A DNA stretch of 8,751 nucleotides from UBA5499 sp002426275 (lineage in GTDB: Bacteria > Bacillota > DTU084): positions 1 to 8,751 of the forward strand of contig CALASN010000170.1 of assembly GCA_937888735.1 (NCBI GenBank). The letters are read 5' to 3'. Below, in pieces: positions 1 to 6,471 of this stretch. The position numbers and the translations under genes are program-made. Within the stretch, counting starts at the first letter, position 1; each line of letters begins with the position of its first letter. The notes beneath the pieces were generated by a model, which was given only the letters and a program-made list of their open reading frames with translations, searched no databases and had not been told where the DNA came from.

Positions 1-165
1 ATTATCAATGTTTAGGTGTGTTTTAGCATATATTACTTTCCGAATATCAGTTAAAGGAAAATAAAGGATTTTCTCGCGCAATGTAGAATTAAAGATCTCG
101 ATCGCCTCTGGGATAAAGGCGCGTCTTCAGGAAAAAATAACAAAAAGTAAATACGGAGGCAGAAC
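1..165 (+). promoter_or_regulatory. AT-rich leader upstream of pyrR, no gene
   Basis: No plausible coding region is seen on either strand; the one reverse-strand reading frame here runs antisense into the start of pyrR. The stretch must hold or follow the operon promoter, but I find no convincing -35/-10 pair. Two small hairpins are visible: GGAAAAT (56-62) with ATTTTCT (68-74), and CGCCT (103-107) with AGGCG (117-121). Neither is followed by a T-run, so neither is an intrinsic terminator. The conserved PyrR-binding loop known from Bacillus pyr leaders is not recognisable. The end of the region carries the pyrR ribosome binding site GGAGG (155-159). Confidence 0.5.
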
Positions 166-717
166 GTGACTGAAAAAGTAAAGATCATGGACAGCGTGGA
201 CATAAAGCGAGCCCTGCTGCGGATCGCCAATGAAATTATCGAGCGGAACAGAGGCGTTGCCGGAGCGGTGTTAGTTGGCATTCACAGGCGAGGAGTTCCT
301 CTGGCAGAGCGCTTGGCGGCAGCTGTTTACCAGCTGGAGGGCGTGCGGGTTCCAGTTGGTACGCTGGATATAAATCTCTATCGAGACGATCTTTCCACCA
401 TCAGCTATCAGCCGATTGTCCGTAAGACGGAAATCCCGGTGGATCTCTCCGAACAGACTGTTGTGCTGGTGGACGATGTGCTCTATACGGGTCGTACTGT
501 CAGAGCGGCGTTGGATGCGCTGATGGATCTGGGCAGACCAAAAGCAATTCAGCTGGCAGTATTAATCGATCGCGGTCACAGAGAACTGCCTATCAGAGCT
601 GATTATATTGGCAAAGACGTCCCCACAGCGAAACGCGAGATCATTTCCGTGCGGCTGACTGAATTTGACGGAAAGGAAGAAGTTGTTATCATTGAAGGGA
701 AAAGCGAAAGGGCATAG
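166..717 (+). CDS. pyrR: PyrR bifunctional pyrimidine operon regulator / uracil phosphoribosyltransferase
   Basis: Encodes 183 residues, the usual size of PyrR. In Bacillota this protein binds pyr mRNA when UMP is high and promotes termination; it also has uracil phosphoribosyltransferase activity using PRPP. The type I PRTase PRPP-binding loop is clear at residues 99-111 (VVLVDDVLYTGRT). The PyrR hallmark LIDRGHRELPIRADYIGK lies at about 133-150, and VGIHRRGVPLAERL at about 37-50. The GTG start at 166 is chosen because GGAGG at 155-159 lies 6 nt upstream; the ATG at 187 would remove conserved N-terminal sequence and has no such site. It is the first gene of the operon, and the terminator after it overlaps its 3' end. 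Family assignment is firm; RNA regulation by this copy is inferred from the family. Confidence 0.96.
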   Translation: MTEKVKIMDSVDIKRALLRIANEIIERNRGVAGAVLVGIHRRGVPLAERLAAAVYQLEGVRVPVGTLDINLYRDDLSTISYQPIVRKTEIPVDLSEQTVVLVDDVLYTGRTVRAALDALMDLGRPKAIQLAVLIDRGHRELPIRADYIGKDVPTAKREIISVRLTEFDGKEEVVIIEGKSERA

Positions 718-736
718 AGCACCTTTCGTTTTTTTT
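705..736 (+). terminator. Intrinsic terminator / probable attenuator between pyrR and pyrB
   Basis: CGAAAGG (705-711) pairs perfectly with CCTTTCG (722-728), and eight T residues follow at 729-736. The stem can be extended by GC (712-713) with GC (719-720) if A721 is bulged, leaving loop ATAGA. A-rich bases at 701-703 can pair with the first T residues, as is common. The 5' arm is in the last pyrR codons and the pyrR stop (715-717) falls in the loop. A ribosome finishing pyrR would therefore cover the hairpin. In Bacillus, PyrR-controlled terminators also sit between the first pyr genes, so an attenuation role is likely. I could not find a clear competing antiterminator. Confidence 0.85.
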
Positions 737-737
737 G

Positions 738-745
738 AGAGGGGG
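738..745 (+). promoter_or_regulatory. Ribosome binding site fixing the pyrB start
   Basis: The purine run GAGAGGGGG-like at 738-745 lies 7 nt before the ATG at 753. It rules out the upstream in-frame TTG at 735, which sits inside the terminator T-run and has no binding site. Confidence 0.75.
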
Positions 746-752
746 AAGAAGC

Positions 753-1700
753 ATGGCAGAATGGAAACACAAGGATCTATTGGGAATCGAATCTTTATGC
801 AGCGACGACATAGAAACTATTCTTGATTTAGCCGGCTCTTGCAAGCAGATTTACAAGAGACAAATCAAGAAATTCCCTACCCTCAGAGGGAAAACCGTAG
901 TTTTGCTCTTTTTCGAACCCAGCACCAGGACCCGCACTTCCTTTGAAATAGCCAGCAAATGGATGAGCGCGGATTTGGTGAACATCTCCGTAGCCCAAAG
1001 CAGCGTGGTGAAAGGTGAAAGCCTCTACGATACGGCGCATACCATCGAAGCTTTGGGCACAGATTTGGTTGTGGTCAGACATCGCTGCGCCGGCGTGCCG
1101 CAAGCTTTGGCCAAGCTCCTCGGCTGCAGCGTGATCAACGCCGGCGATGGCGCTCACGAACATCCTACCCAGGCATTGCTGGATTTATATACGATTCGCG
1201 AACGGCTTGGCAGAATCGCAGGGCTGAAAGTGCTGCTTGTGGGCGACATCCTGCATAGCAGAGTGGCTCGCTCCCAGATCTACGGCCTACAAAAAATGGG
1301 GGCGGAAGTCACGGTGCTGGGTCCCAGCACGCTTCTGCCCAAAGGCATCGAGTCCTTGGGCGTGAAAATCGGGACCTCCTTGGATGAGGAATTACCTCGA
1401 GCCAACGTGGTAAGCCTCTTGCGCATTCAAAAAGAAAGACAGCAGAGCGGACTTTTTCCAAGTCTGGCTGAATATGCAGAGCTTTTTGGGATCTGTGACC
1501 GGCGCTTGCAACTGGTCAGGGACGATGCCTTGATCATTCACCCGGGTCCCACAAATTTAGGGGTAGAGATCTGTTCCAATGCTGAAGAGGACAAGCGTTC
1601 TGCCATCCGCACGCAAGTGACAAATGGCGTGGCCGTTAGAATGGCCGCGTTATACTTGCTTTTAGGGAGAGGAGGGCTTGAAAGTGAGCTTAATCTATAA
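753..1700 (+). CDS. pyrB: Aspartate carbamoyltransferase, catalytic chain
   Basis: Encodes 315 residues and catalyses carbamoyl phosphate plus L-aspartate to N-carbamoyl-L-aspartate, the first committed pyrimidine step, in the cytoplasm. The carbamoyl phosphate loop FEPSTRTRTSF lies at 54-64, SSVVKGES at 83-90 carries the conserved Ser and Lys contributed by the neighbouring subunit, HPTQALLDLY lies at 137-146, and LLRIQKER at 222-229. HPGPTNLG at 263-270 departs from the common HPGPxNRG form: Arg is replaced by Leu. No pyrI regulatory chain follows, so a Bacillus-like unregulated trimer is inferred. The last residues (about 305-315) run through the pyrC ribosome binding site and start, giving a slightly extended C-terminus and a 17-nt overlap with pyrC. 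Confidence 0.96.
   Translation: MAEWKHKDLLGIESLCSDDIETILDLAGSCKQIYKRQIKKFPTLRGKTVVLLFFEPSTRTRTSFEIASKWMSADLVNISVAQSSVVKGESLYDTAHTIEALGTDLVVVRHRCAGVPQALAKLLGCSVINAGDGAHEHPTQALLDLYTIRERLGRIAGLKVLLVGDILHSRVARSQIYGLQKMGAEVTVLGPSTLLPKGIESLGVKIGTSLDEELPRANVVSLLRIQKERQQSGLFPSLAEYAELFGICDRRLQLVRDDALIIHPGPTNLGVEICSNAEEDKRSAIRTQVTNGVAVRMAALYLLLGRGGLESELNL
1671..1676 (+). promoter_or_regulatory. Ribosome binding site fixing the pyrC start
   Basis: GGAGGG ends 7 nt before the GTG at 1684 but only 1 nt before the in-frame TTG at 1678. The GTG is therefore the likely start. Confidence 0.75.
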
Positions 1701-2967
1701 AGGAGCGCGGATCATCGATCCAGGTTCCGGCTTTGATGGACAAGCCGATCTGCTGGTTGAAAACGGTAAAATTGCGCGCCGGGGAACGGCGGATGAATCT
1801 TGGCAGGCAGCGGGGGAGGAAGATGTTTCAGGCCTGTTGATTTTCCCGGGGCTGGTGGATCTGCATACGCACCTGCGCGAGCCTGGAGGCGAACACAGAG
1901 AGACCATCGCCACTGGTATGGCGGCCGCCATGCGGGGCGGCTATACCACCATCTTTGCCATGCCCAATACGGATCCGCCGGTCGACAACCCGCCGCTTGT
2001 GGAGTTCGTCCGCGCTCAAGCGCGGAAAGCCGGCGGGATTACAGTGGAACCAATCGCGGCCATCACCAAGGGCAGGAAGGGTCAAGAGCTTTCGCCTATG
2101 GGGCAGCTAGCAAAGGCGGGCGTGAAAATCCTCTCCGACGACGGCTCGACTGTTGCCAACGCCAGGCTGCTGCGCCTTGCCATGCAGTATGCTGCCATGT
2201 TTCAGCTTGTAATCAGCGAACATTGCGAGGATGCGAATCTAGCGCAAGGAGGCGCCATGAACGAGGGAGTTACGGCGACTAAGCTGGGGCTGTCGCCGCT
2301 GCCCGCTTTGGCTGAGGAGGTAATAGTGGCCAGGGATCTGCTGTTGGCGCGGGAGACAGGCTGCAGACTGCATTTGGCTCACTTGAGCACCAAAGGCAGC
2401 GTGGAGCTTCTGCGGCGTGCCAAAGAGCGCGGCGTCAAGGTTACGGCTGAAGTGACTCCGCAGCATTTATTGTTGACCGAAGAGGCTGTTAGGGGTTATG
2501 ATCCCAATATGAAGGTTAACCCGCCGCTGCGCAGCGAACAGGATAGGCAGGCATTGCTGGCTGCCCTGGCAGACGGCACCATAGATTGCATAGCCACGGA
2601 TCACGCGCCGTGGGCGCGGCAGGAAAAAGAAGTTGAATTCGACGCCGCCCCCTGCGGCATGGTGGGTTTGGAAACGGCCCTCAGCGCCGTCTGGACCAAG
2701 CTGGTGGAAACAGGTCAAATCTCCGCGGCCAGGGCAATTGAAGCCATGTCTGCCAAGCCCTGTCAGATCGCCGGCATCCCGGGCGGCAGGCTGGATGAAG
2801 GCGCGAAAGCCGATTTTGTGATCTTCGATCCTAAGTGCAGCTGGCAAGTAGACCCTGAGAAATTCGCTTCCAAAGGGAAAAACACTCCCTTTTCCGGTTG
2901 GGAATTACAGGGCAGAGTGATTCGGACAGCGGCAGCTGGAGAAGTTGTTTATAGATTGGAGAATTAA
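1684..2967 (+). CDS. pyrC: Dihydroorotase (type I)
   Basis: Encodes 427 residues, the usual length of bacterial type I dihydroorotase. It cyclises N-carbamoyl-L-aspartate to L-dihydroorotate using metal ions. The metal motif DLHTHLREPG lies at 59-68 (His61, His63). Further expected ligands are Asp152 or Asp153 in ILSDDGS, His180 in ISEHCED, His233 in LAHLSTKGS and Asp306 in ATDHAPW. MPNTDPP at 93-99 is also typical of the family. The amidohydrolase C-terminal beta segment (GGRLDEGAKADFVIFDP, about 367-383) is complete. All key residues are present, so it should be active, unlike the inactive dihydroorotase homologues found in some bacteria. The GTG start overlaps the end of pyrB, indicating coupling. 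The stop lies 1 nt before the pyrK ATG. Confidence 0.96.
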   Translation: MSLIYKGARIIDPGSGFDGQADLLVENGKIARRGTADESWQAAGEEDVSGLLIFPGLVDLHTHLREPGGEHRETIATGMAAAMRGGYTTIFAMPNTDPPVDNPPLVEFVRAQARKAGGITVEPIAAITKGRKGQELSPMGQLAKAGVKILSDDGSTVANARLLRLAMQYAAMFQLVISEHCEDANLAQGGAMNEGVTATKLGLSPLPALAEEVIVARDLLLARETGCRLHLAHLSTKGSVELLRRAKERGVKVTAEVTPQHLLLTEEAVRGYDPNMKVNPPLRSEQDRQALLAALADGTIDCIATDHAPWARQEKEVEFDAAPCGMVGLETALSAVWTKLVETGQISAARAIEAMSAKPCQIAGIPGGRLDEGAKADFVIFDPKCSWQVDPEKFASKGKNTPFSGWELQGRVIRTAAAGEVVYRLEN

Positions 2968-2968
2968 A

Positions 2969-3748
2969 ATGCCGGAGAACGTGGAAATAATACAAAATAA
3001 ACCGTTGGGCGGCGATTATTACCGTTTGACGGTGTCCAGTCAAAGCCTATCCCGGGCGACGCCCGGTCAGTTTGCACACCTTTTGGTACAATCGCAGCAA
3101 GAGCCTCCCACTTGGGATCCGCTTTTGCGAAGGCCGCTGAGCATCTACGATCTCGAAGGGGACAAGGCCAGCTTTCTGTACAGGACGGTGGGCAGAGGCA
3201 CCAAGATTTTGGCTCGAGCCAAGCCCGGCGAGAAACTGGATTTGCTGGGACCGCTGGGGCGCGGATTTCAGCTTGGCGCCGCTCCGACGCTTTTGATTGG
3301 CGGCGGAGTGGGAGCGGCACCCATGCTTTTTCTCGCCCATACCCTTCACGAGAGGGGTCAGGAATTTGCCGTTTTACTGGGAGCGCGCTCTGCTCAGGAA
3401 CTGGCGCATGCCGGCGATTTCGCCAAGTATACGTCAGCTGTGTTTTTGGTAACAGACGACGGCAGTTTGGGCAGACAAGGCATTGTCACAGATTTCGTGC
3501 CGGAAATTATCGCGCAGTTCAGCGCCATCCCTAAGCTCTGCGCCTGCGGTCCCATGCCAATGTTGGCCGCCTTGGCTGCTTTGGCGGCAAAGGAGAAGCT
3601 GGCTTTAGATGTATCATTGGAGGCCAGGATGGCTTGCGGCGTTGGTGCTTGTCTTGCCTGCACCTGCTTTCTGCGAGACGGCAATACGGCTCGGGTTTGT
3701 GCGGACGGACCTGTCTTCCCTTATGAAGTGCTGGACTGGAGGGGTTAG
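2969..3748 (+). CDS. pyrK: Dihydroorotate dehydrogenase B, electron transfer subunit PyrK
   Basis: Encodes 259 residues. PyrK carries FAD and a [2Fe-2S] cluster and passes electrons from dihydroorotate oxidation in PyrD to NAD+. The FAD-binding motif RRPLSIYD lies at 54-61, followed by GRGTKIL (75-81) and GPLGRGF (94-100). The nucleotide-binding glycine loop LIGGGVGAAPM lies at 109-119, CGPMPM at 193-198. The cluster cysteines are Cys223, Cys228, Cys231 and Cys244 in CGVGACLACTC and RVCADGPVF; Cys233 is an additional cysteine. The ATG at 2969 is preferred over the in-frame TTG at 2945 because GGAGA at 2958-2962 sits 6 nt upstream of it. PyrK next to PyrD identifies the class 1B enzyme. Confidence 0.95.
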   Translation: MPENVEIIQNKPLGGDYYRLTVSSQSLSRATPGQFAHLLVQSQQEPPTWDPLLRRPLSIYDLEGDKASFLYRTVGRGTKILARAKPGEKLDLLGPLGRGFQLGAAPTLLIGGGVGAAPMLFLAHTLHERGQEFAVLLGARSAQELAHAGDFAKYTSAVFLVTDDGSLGRQGIVTDFVPEIIAQFSAIPKLCACGPMPMLAALAALAAKEKLALDVSLEARMACGVGACLACTCFLRDGNTARVCADGPVFPYEVLDWRG

Positions 3749-3749
3749 A

Positions 3750-4688
3750 ATGGTTGACCTGGCAGTTAACTTAGGTCCTCTGCGGCTGAAAAATCCCATC
3801 GCCGTAGCCTCCGGTACCTTTGGCTTCGGCAGAGAATACGAGCAGTTTTATCCTCTCCGGGACTTGGGCGCGGTGATTACCAAAGCCGTGACATTGGAAA
3901 AGCGCGTTGGCAATAAGCCGCCCAGGCTTGCGGAGACCGCAGCCGGCGTCCTCAATTCCATAGGCCTTGAAAATCCTGGGGTGGAGCAGTTTCTGGCGGC
4001 GGATTTGCCGCATTTGCGTCGCTGCGGAGCTACTGTGATCGTAAACATCGCGGGTCGCACAATACAAGAGTACCGGGCAGTTGCGACCCGTCTGGCGCAG
4101 GCGGAAGGAATAGCGGCGTTGGAAGTGAATATTTCCTGCCCCAATGTGAAGGAAGGGGGCATCGCTTTTGGCACGGAACCGCAGATGGCGCAGAAAGTAA
4201 CGGCCGCGGTGCGCGGCGTTTGGCCGGGGCCGCTAATCGTAAAGCTCTCTCCCAATGTCACAGACATTGTCCTTTTGGCCCGGGCGGTGGTCGAGGCAGG
4301 CGCCGATATCATCTCGCTCATTAACACGCTCACCGGCATGGCCATCGACACTGACACCTGGCAGCCAAAGCTGGCCAATGTGGTGGGAGGTCTCTCCGGG
4401 CCCGCCGTCAAGCCCGTGGCAGTGAGAATGGTTTGGCAGGTGGCGCAGGCGCTTACGGTGCCCATCATAGGTATGGGCGGGATCATGACTGTGGAAGACG
4501 CGGTGGAATTTTTGCTGGCCGGCGCCACTTGCGTCGCAGTGGGGACGGGGAATTTCTGGCAGCCGACTTTGGCCGGAGCTCTCGTCGGGCAGCTTGCGGA
4601 TTATCTCGGCGCCCGCGGATTAAATGATGTGAATCAGCTTGTGGGCAAAGTGGGCAAAGGAGGAGACAAATGGCGCAACTGTGTGTAG
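3750..4688 (+). CDS. pyrD: Dihydroorotate dehydrogenase B, catalytic subunit (class 1B)
   Basis: Encodes 312 residues. It is an FMN TIM-barrel enzyme that oxidises dihydroorotate to orotate and works as a complex with PyrK. Key segments are ASGTFGFGREY (20-30), ITKAVTLEKR (43-52), LNSIGLENPG (68-77), and EVNISCPNVKEGG at about 125-137, where Cys130 is the class 1 catalytic base. KLSPNVTDI (165-173), LINTLTGMAID (190-200), GMGGI (241-245) and VGTGNF (264-269) form phosphate and flavin contacts. The ATG at 3750 follows the pyrK stop by 1 nt, with GGAGGGG just upstream; a longer upstream reading in this frame only overlaps pyrK. The C-terminus contains a repeated VGKVGK encoded by a 9-bp tandem repeat and runs 19 nt into pyrF. 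Confidence 0.95.
   Translation: MVDLAVNLGPLRLKNPIAVASGTFGFGREYEQFYPLRDLGAVITKAVTLEKRVGNKPPRLAETAAGVLNSIGLENPGVEQFLAADLPHLRRCGATVIVNIAGRTIQEYRAVATRLAQAEGIAALEVNISCPNVKEGGIAFGTEPQMAQKVTAAVRGVWPGPLIVKLSPNVTDIVLLARAVVEAGADIISLINTLTGMAIDTDTWQPKLANVVGGLSGPAVKPVAVRMVWQVAQALTVPIIGMGGIMTVEDAVEFLLAGATCVAVGTGNFWQPTLAGALVGQLADYLGARGLNDVNQLVGKVGKGGDKWRNCV
4641..4658 (+). repeat. Two-copy 9-bp tandem repeat at the pyrD end
   Basis: GTGGGCAAA occurs twice in direct tandem (4641-4649 and 4650-4658), in frame with pyrD, encoding VGKVGK. The second copy abuts the pyrF ribosome binding site GGAGG (4659-4663). It looks like a small slippage duplication in the non-conserved PyrD tail. Confidence 0.8.
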
Positions 4689-5380
4689 CTTTAGATTTCG
4701 CTGCCAAGGAAGACGCCTTAGCGCTGGTGAAGCTGCTGTCGCCGGATGTCAGGTGGTTCAAGGTGGGAATGGAACTGTTCGATCTGGCCGGACCCGGCAT
4801 CATCTCTGAGATCAGGAATTTGGGCGCCCAGATCTTTTTAGATCTCAAGCTCCACGATATCCCCCGGACTGTGGAGCGGACGGCAGCGGTTTTAGCAAAG
4901 CTGGGAGCCGGCATGTTCAATGTACACGCTTCAGGCGGCAGGGCCATGCTCTCCGCGGCCAAGCGAGGGGCCGCGCGGGGAGCGCGGGAAGCGCATCTGC
5001 CGGCGCCACATTTGGTAGGAGTCACGGTCCTCACCAGCCTGGATCAGGAGGCTTTATCTGAACTGGGAGTAGATAGCACGCCCCAGGCCCAAGTGCTGCG
5101 TTTAGCCGCGCTTTGCGACCAAGAAGGATTGGACGGGGTGGTGTGTTCTCCCCTGGAGGCAGGATACTTGAGAGAAAAGTTGGGGAAAAAGTTTCTGCTG
5201 GTGACGCCTGGCATACGTCCGGCTGAAAGCGCTTTGGAAGATCAGAGACGGATTGCCACGCCAGGAGCGGCTGTGCGTTCCGGAGCGGATTTTCTGGTGG
5301 TGGGCAGACCAATTGCCCGCGCCGGGGATCCCAGGGCGGCGGCACTTGAGATTTTAGCGGAAATGAGGGGAAAAGCATGA
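4670..5380 (+). CDS. pyrF: Orotidine 5'-phosphate decarboxylase
   Basis: Encodes 236 residues, the normal length for the bacterial type I enzyme. It decarboxylates OMP to UMP, the last de novo step. The catalytic Lys/Asp array FLDLKLHDIP lies at 56-65 (Asp58, Lys60, Asp63). Asp9 in ALDF and Lys31 in FKVG are the substrate-contacting residues. VTPGIRP (178-184) and VVGRPIARAGDP (210-221) form the phosphate-binding region. The ATG follows AAAGGAGG (4656-4663) with 6-nt spacing and lies inside the end of pyrD (19-nt overlap). Its stop overlaps the pyrE start in an ATGA arrangement, the classic sign of translational coupling. Confidence 0.96.
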   Translation: MAQLCVALDFAAKEDALALVKLLSPDVRWFKVGMELFDLAGPGIISEIRNLGAQIFLDLKLHDIPRTVERTAAVLAKLGAGMFNVHASGGRAMLSAAKRGAARGAREAHLPAPHLVGVTVLTSLDQEALSELGVDSTPQAQVLRLAALCDQEGLDGVVCSPLEAGYLREKLGKKFLLVTPGIRPAESALEDQRRIATPGAAVRSGADFLVVGRPIARAGDPRAAALEILAEMRGKA

Positions 5381-5952
5381 ATCAGGAAGAGGTTTTACAG
5401 ATATTTAAAGACGCCGGCGCCTATTTGGAAGGGCACTTCCTGCTGACTTCAGGCAGGCATAGCGGCCAGTATGTGGAGAAATTTCAGGTCTTGCAATATC
5501 CGGAGCTCACAGAGAAACTCTGCGCGGAGTTGGCCGCGCGTTTCCAGGGACAAAACGTCCAAACCGTTGTGGGACCGGCCACAGGCGGCATCATTCTCTC
5601 TCAGCTTGTCGCCAGGCGCCTGGGAGCGCGTGCGCTGTTTGCGGAGCGGGAAGGCGGCAAAATGGCACTGCGCCGCGGTTTTCAGCTTGCGCCGGGAGAG
5701 CGGGTGTTGGTGGTGGAAGACATTGTCACTACAGGCGGTTCTGTGGAGGAGGTTTTGATGCTACTCCAGGAAAGCGGCGCCGCAGTTGTGGGCATTGGCC
5801 TGCTTGTGGATCGCAGCGGCGGTAAAGCTAAGTTTGGCGTCCCCACAGAGGCTTTAATGAAGCTCGACATTCCTTCCTACGAGCCGGCAGACTGTCCCCT
5901 TTGCAAACGGGGCGTGCCGCTCACAGAACGTGGAAGCAGACATTTGAAGTGA
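5377..5952 (+). CDS. pyrE: Orotate phosphoribosyltransferase
   Basis: Encodes 191 residues. It joins orotate and PRPP to form OMP, the substrate of the upstream pyrF product. The PRPP loop VLVVEDIVTTGGS lies at 110-122, and TSGRHSGQYV at 24-33 and GPATGGI at 66-72 are typical of the clostridial/archaeal-type OPRTase. The flexible-loop basic segment REGGKMALRRGF lies at 91-102. The C-terminal tail has a CPLC cysteine pair (Cys173, Cys176) with basic flanks, a tail seen in some members of this subfamily; its role is unknown to me. The start is supported by GAGGGG at 5365-5370, 6 nt upstream. The 4-nt overlap with pyrF ties the two final enzymes together. A 33-bp gap to purE follows. Confidence 0.95.
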   Translation: MNQEEVLQIFKDAGAYLEGHFLLTSGRHSGQYVEKFQVLQYPELTEKLCAELAARFQGQNVQTVVGPATGGIILSQLVARRLGARALFAEREGGKMALRRGFQLAPGERVLVVEDIVTTGGSVEEVLMLLQESGAAVVGIGLLVDRSGGKAKFGVPTEALMKLDIPSYEPADCPLCKRGVPLTERGSRHLK

Positions 5953-5985
5953 AAGCTTGAATTAAAAATAACGAGGAGCAGTAAG

Positions 5986-6471
5986 ATGAAAATTGGAATT
6001 GTAATGGGAAGCAAATCAGATTTGAAAACCATGCAAAAAGCCGCGGAATTGCTTTCGGAATTTGGGATCGAATATGAACTGCGCATTCTTTCCGCTCACC
6101 GCACTCCCAAGGAGGCGGGAGCGTTTGCCAACGAGGCGAAGCAGCGCGGAATCGGCGTCATCATCGCTGGGGCGGGATTGGCCGCTCACCTGCCGGGAGT
6201 GCTGGCCAGCTGGACCGCTTTGCCTGTGATCGGGGTGCCTTTGTCCAGCCAAGCCATGGGAGGATTAGATTCGTTGGCTTCAATTGTGCAAATGCCCCCC
6301 GGGATCCCTGTGGCCACGGTTGGAATCGATAATGCCAAAAACGCAGCCTTGCTGGCAGTTGAAATTTTAGCTTTGGCAGAGCCCGCTTTAGCGGAGAAGC
6401 TAGCCGCTTACCGGCAAGCGCAAGCAGAAACTGTGCTGGAGCACGACAGGCAATTGGGAGCTAATGATTAA
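5986..6471 (+). CDS. purE: N5-carboxyaminoimidazole ribonucleotide mutase (class I PurE)
   Basis: Encodes 161 residues, the standard size. Class I PurE moves the carboxyl group of N5-CAIR to give CAIR in purine synthesis, normally after PurK. The active-site motifs are clear: MGSKSDLKTM at 7-16, SAHRTP at 36-41 with the catalytic His region, AGAGLAAHLPGVLA at 61-74, and GLDSLASIVQMPPGIPVATV at 93-112. GAGGAG at 5973-5978 lies 7 nt before the ATG. No other purine gene is in the window, so this copy sits outside any pur cluster and appears attached to the pyrimidine operon. No terminator is seen between pyrE and purE, so read-through is inferred. Confidence 0.95.
   Translation: MKIGIVMGSKSDLKTMQKAAELLSEFGIEYELRILSAHRTPKEAGAFANEAKQRGIGVIIAGAGLAAHLPGVLASWTALPVIGVPLSSQAMGGLDSLASIVQMPPGIPVATVGIDNAKNAALLAVEILALAEPALAEKLAAYRQAQAETVLEHDRQLGAND

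Noticed and set aside
572..592. CACAGAGAA-containing stretch resembling a PyrR binding loop
   Set aside because: It encodes the conserved RGHRELPI protein motif, and the flanking stem pairing is too weak to support an RNA element.
644..674. Hairpin TTTCCGT/ACGGAAA in the 3' part of pyrR as a possible antiterminator
   Set aside because: The 7-bp match is within conserved coding sequence, has a 17-nt loop and does not overlap the arms of the terminator at 705-728, so it would not compete with it.
1678..1683. TTG at 1678 as the pyrC start
   Set aside because: It sits only 1 nt after the GGAGGG site, while GTG 1684 has normal spacing.
3848..4528. Long reverse-strand open frame of 226 codons inside pyrD
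   Set aside because: It lies wholly antisense to the strongly conserved pyrD, has low-complexity Ala/Ser/Thr-rich composition and no family resemblance; a codon-bias shadow.
4483..5034. Reverse-strand open frame of 183 codons across pyrD/pyrF
   Set aside because: Antisense to two conserved genes, with an Arg/Ala/Pro-rich translation typical of shadow frames in this base composition.
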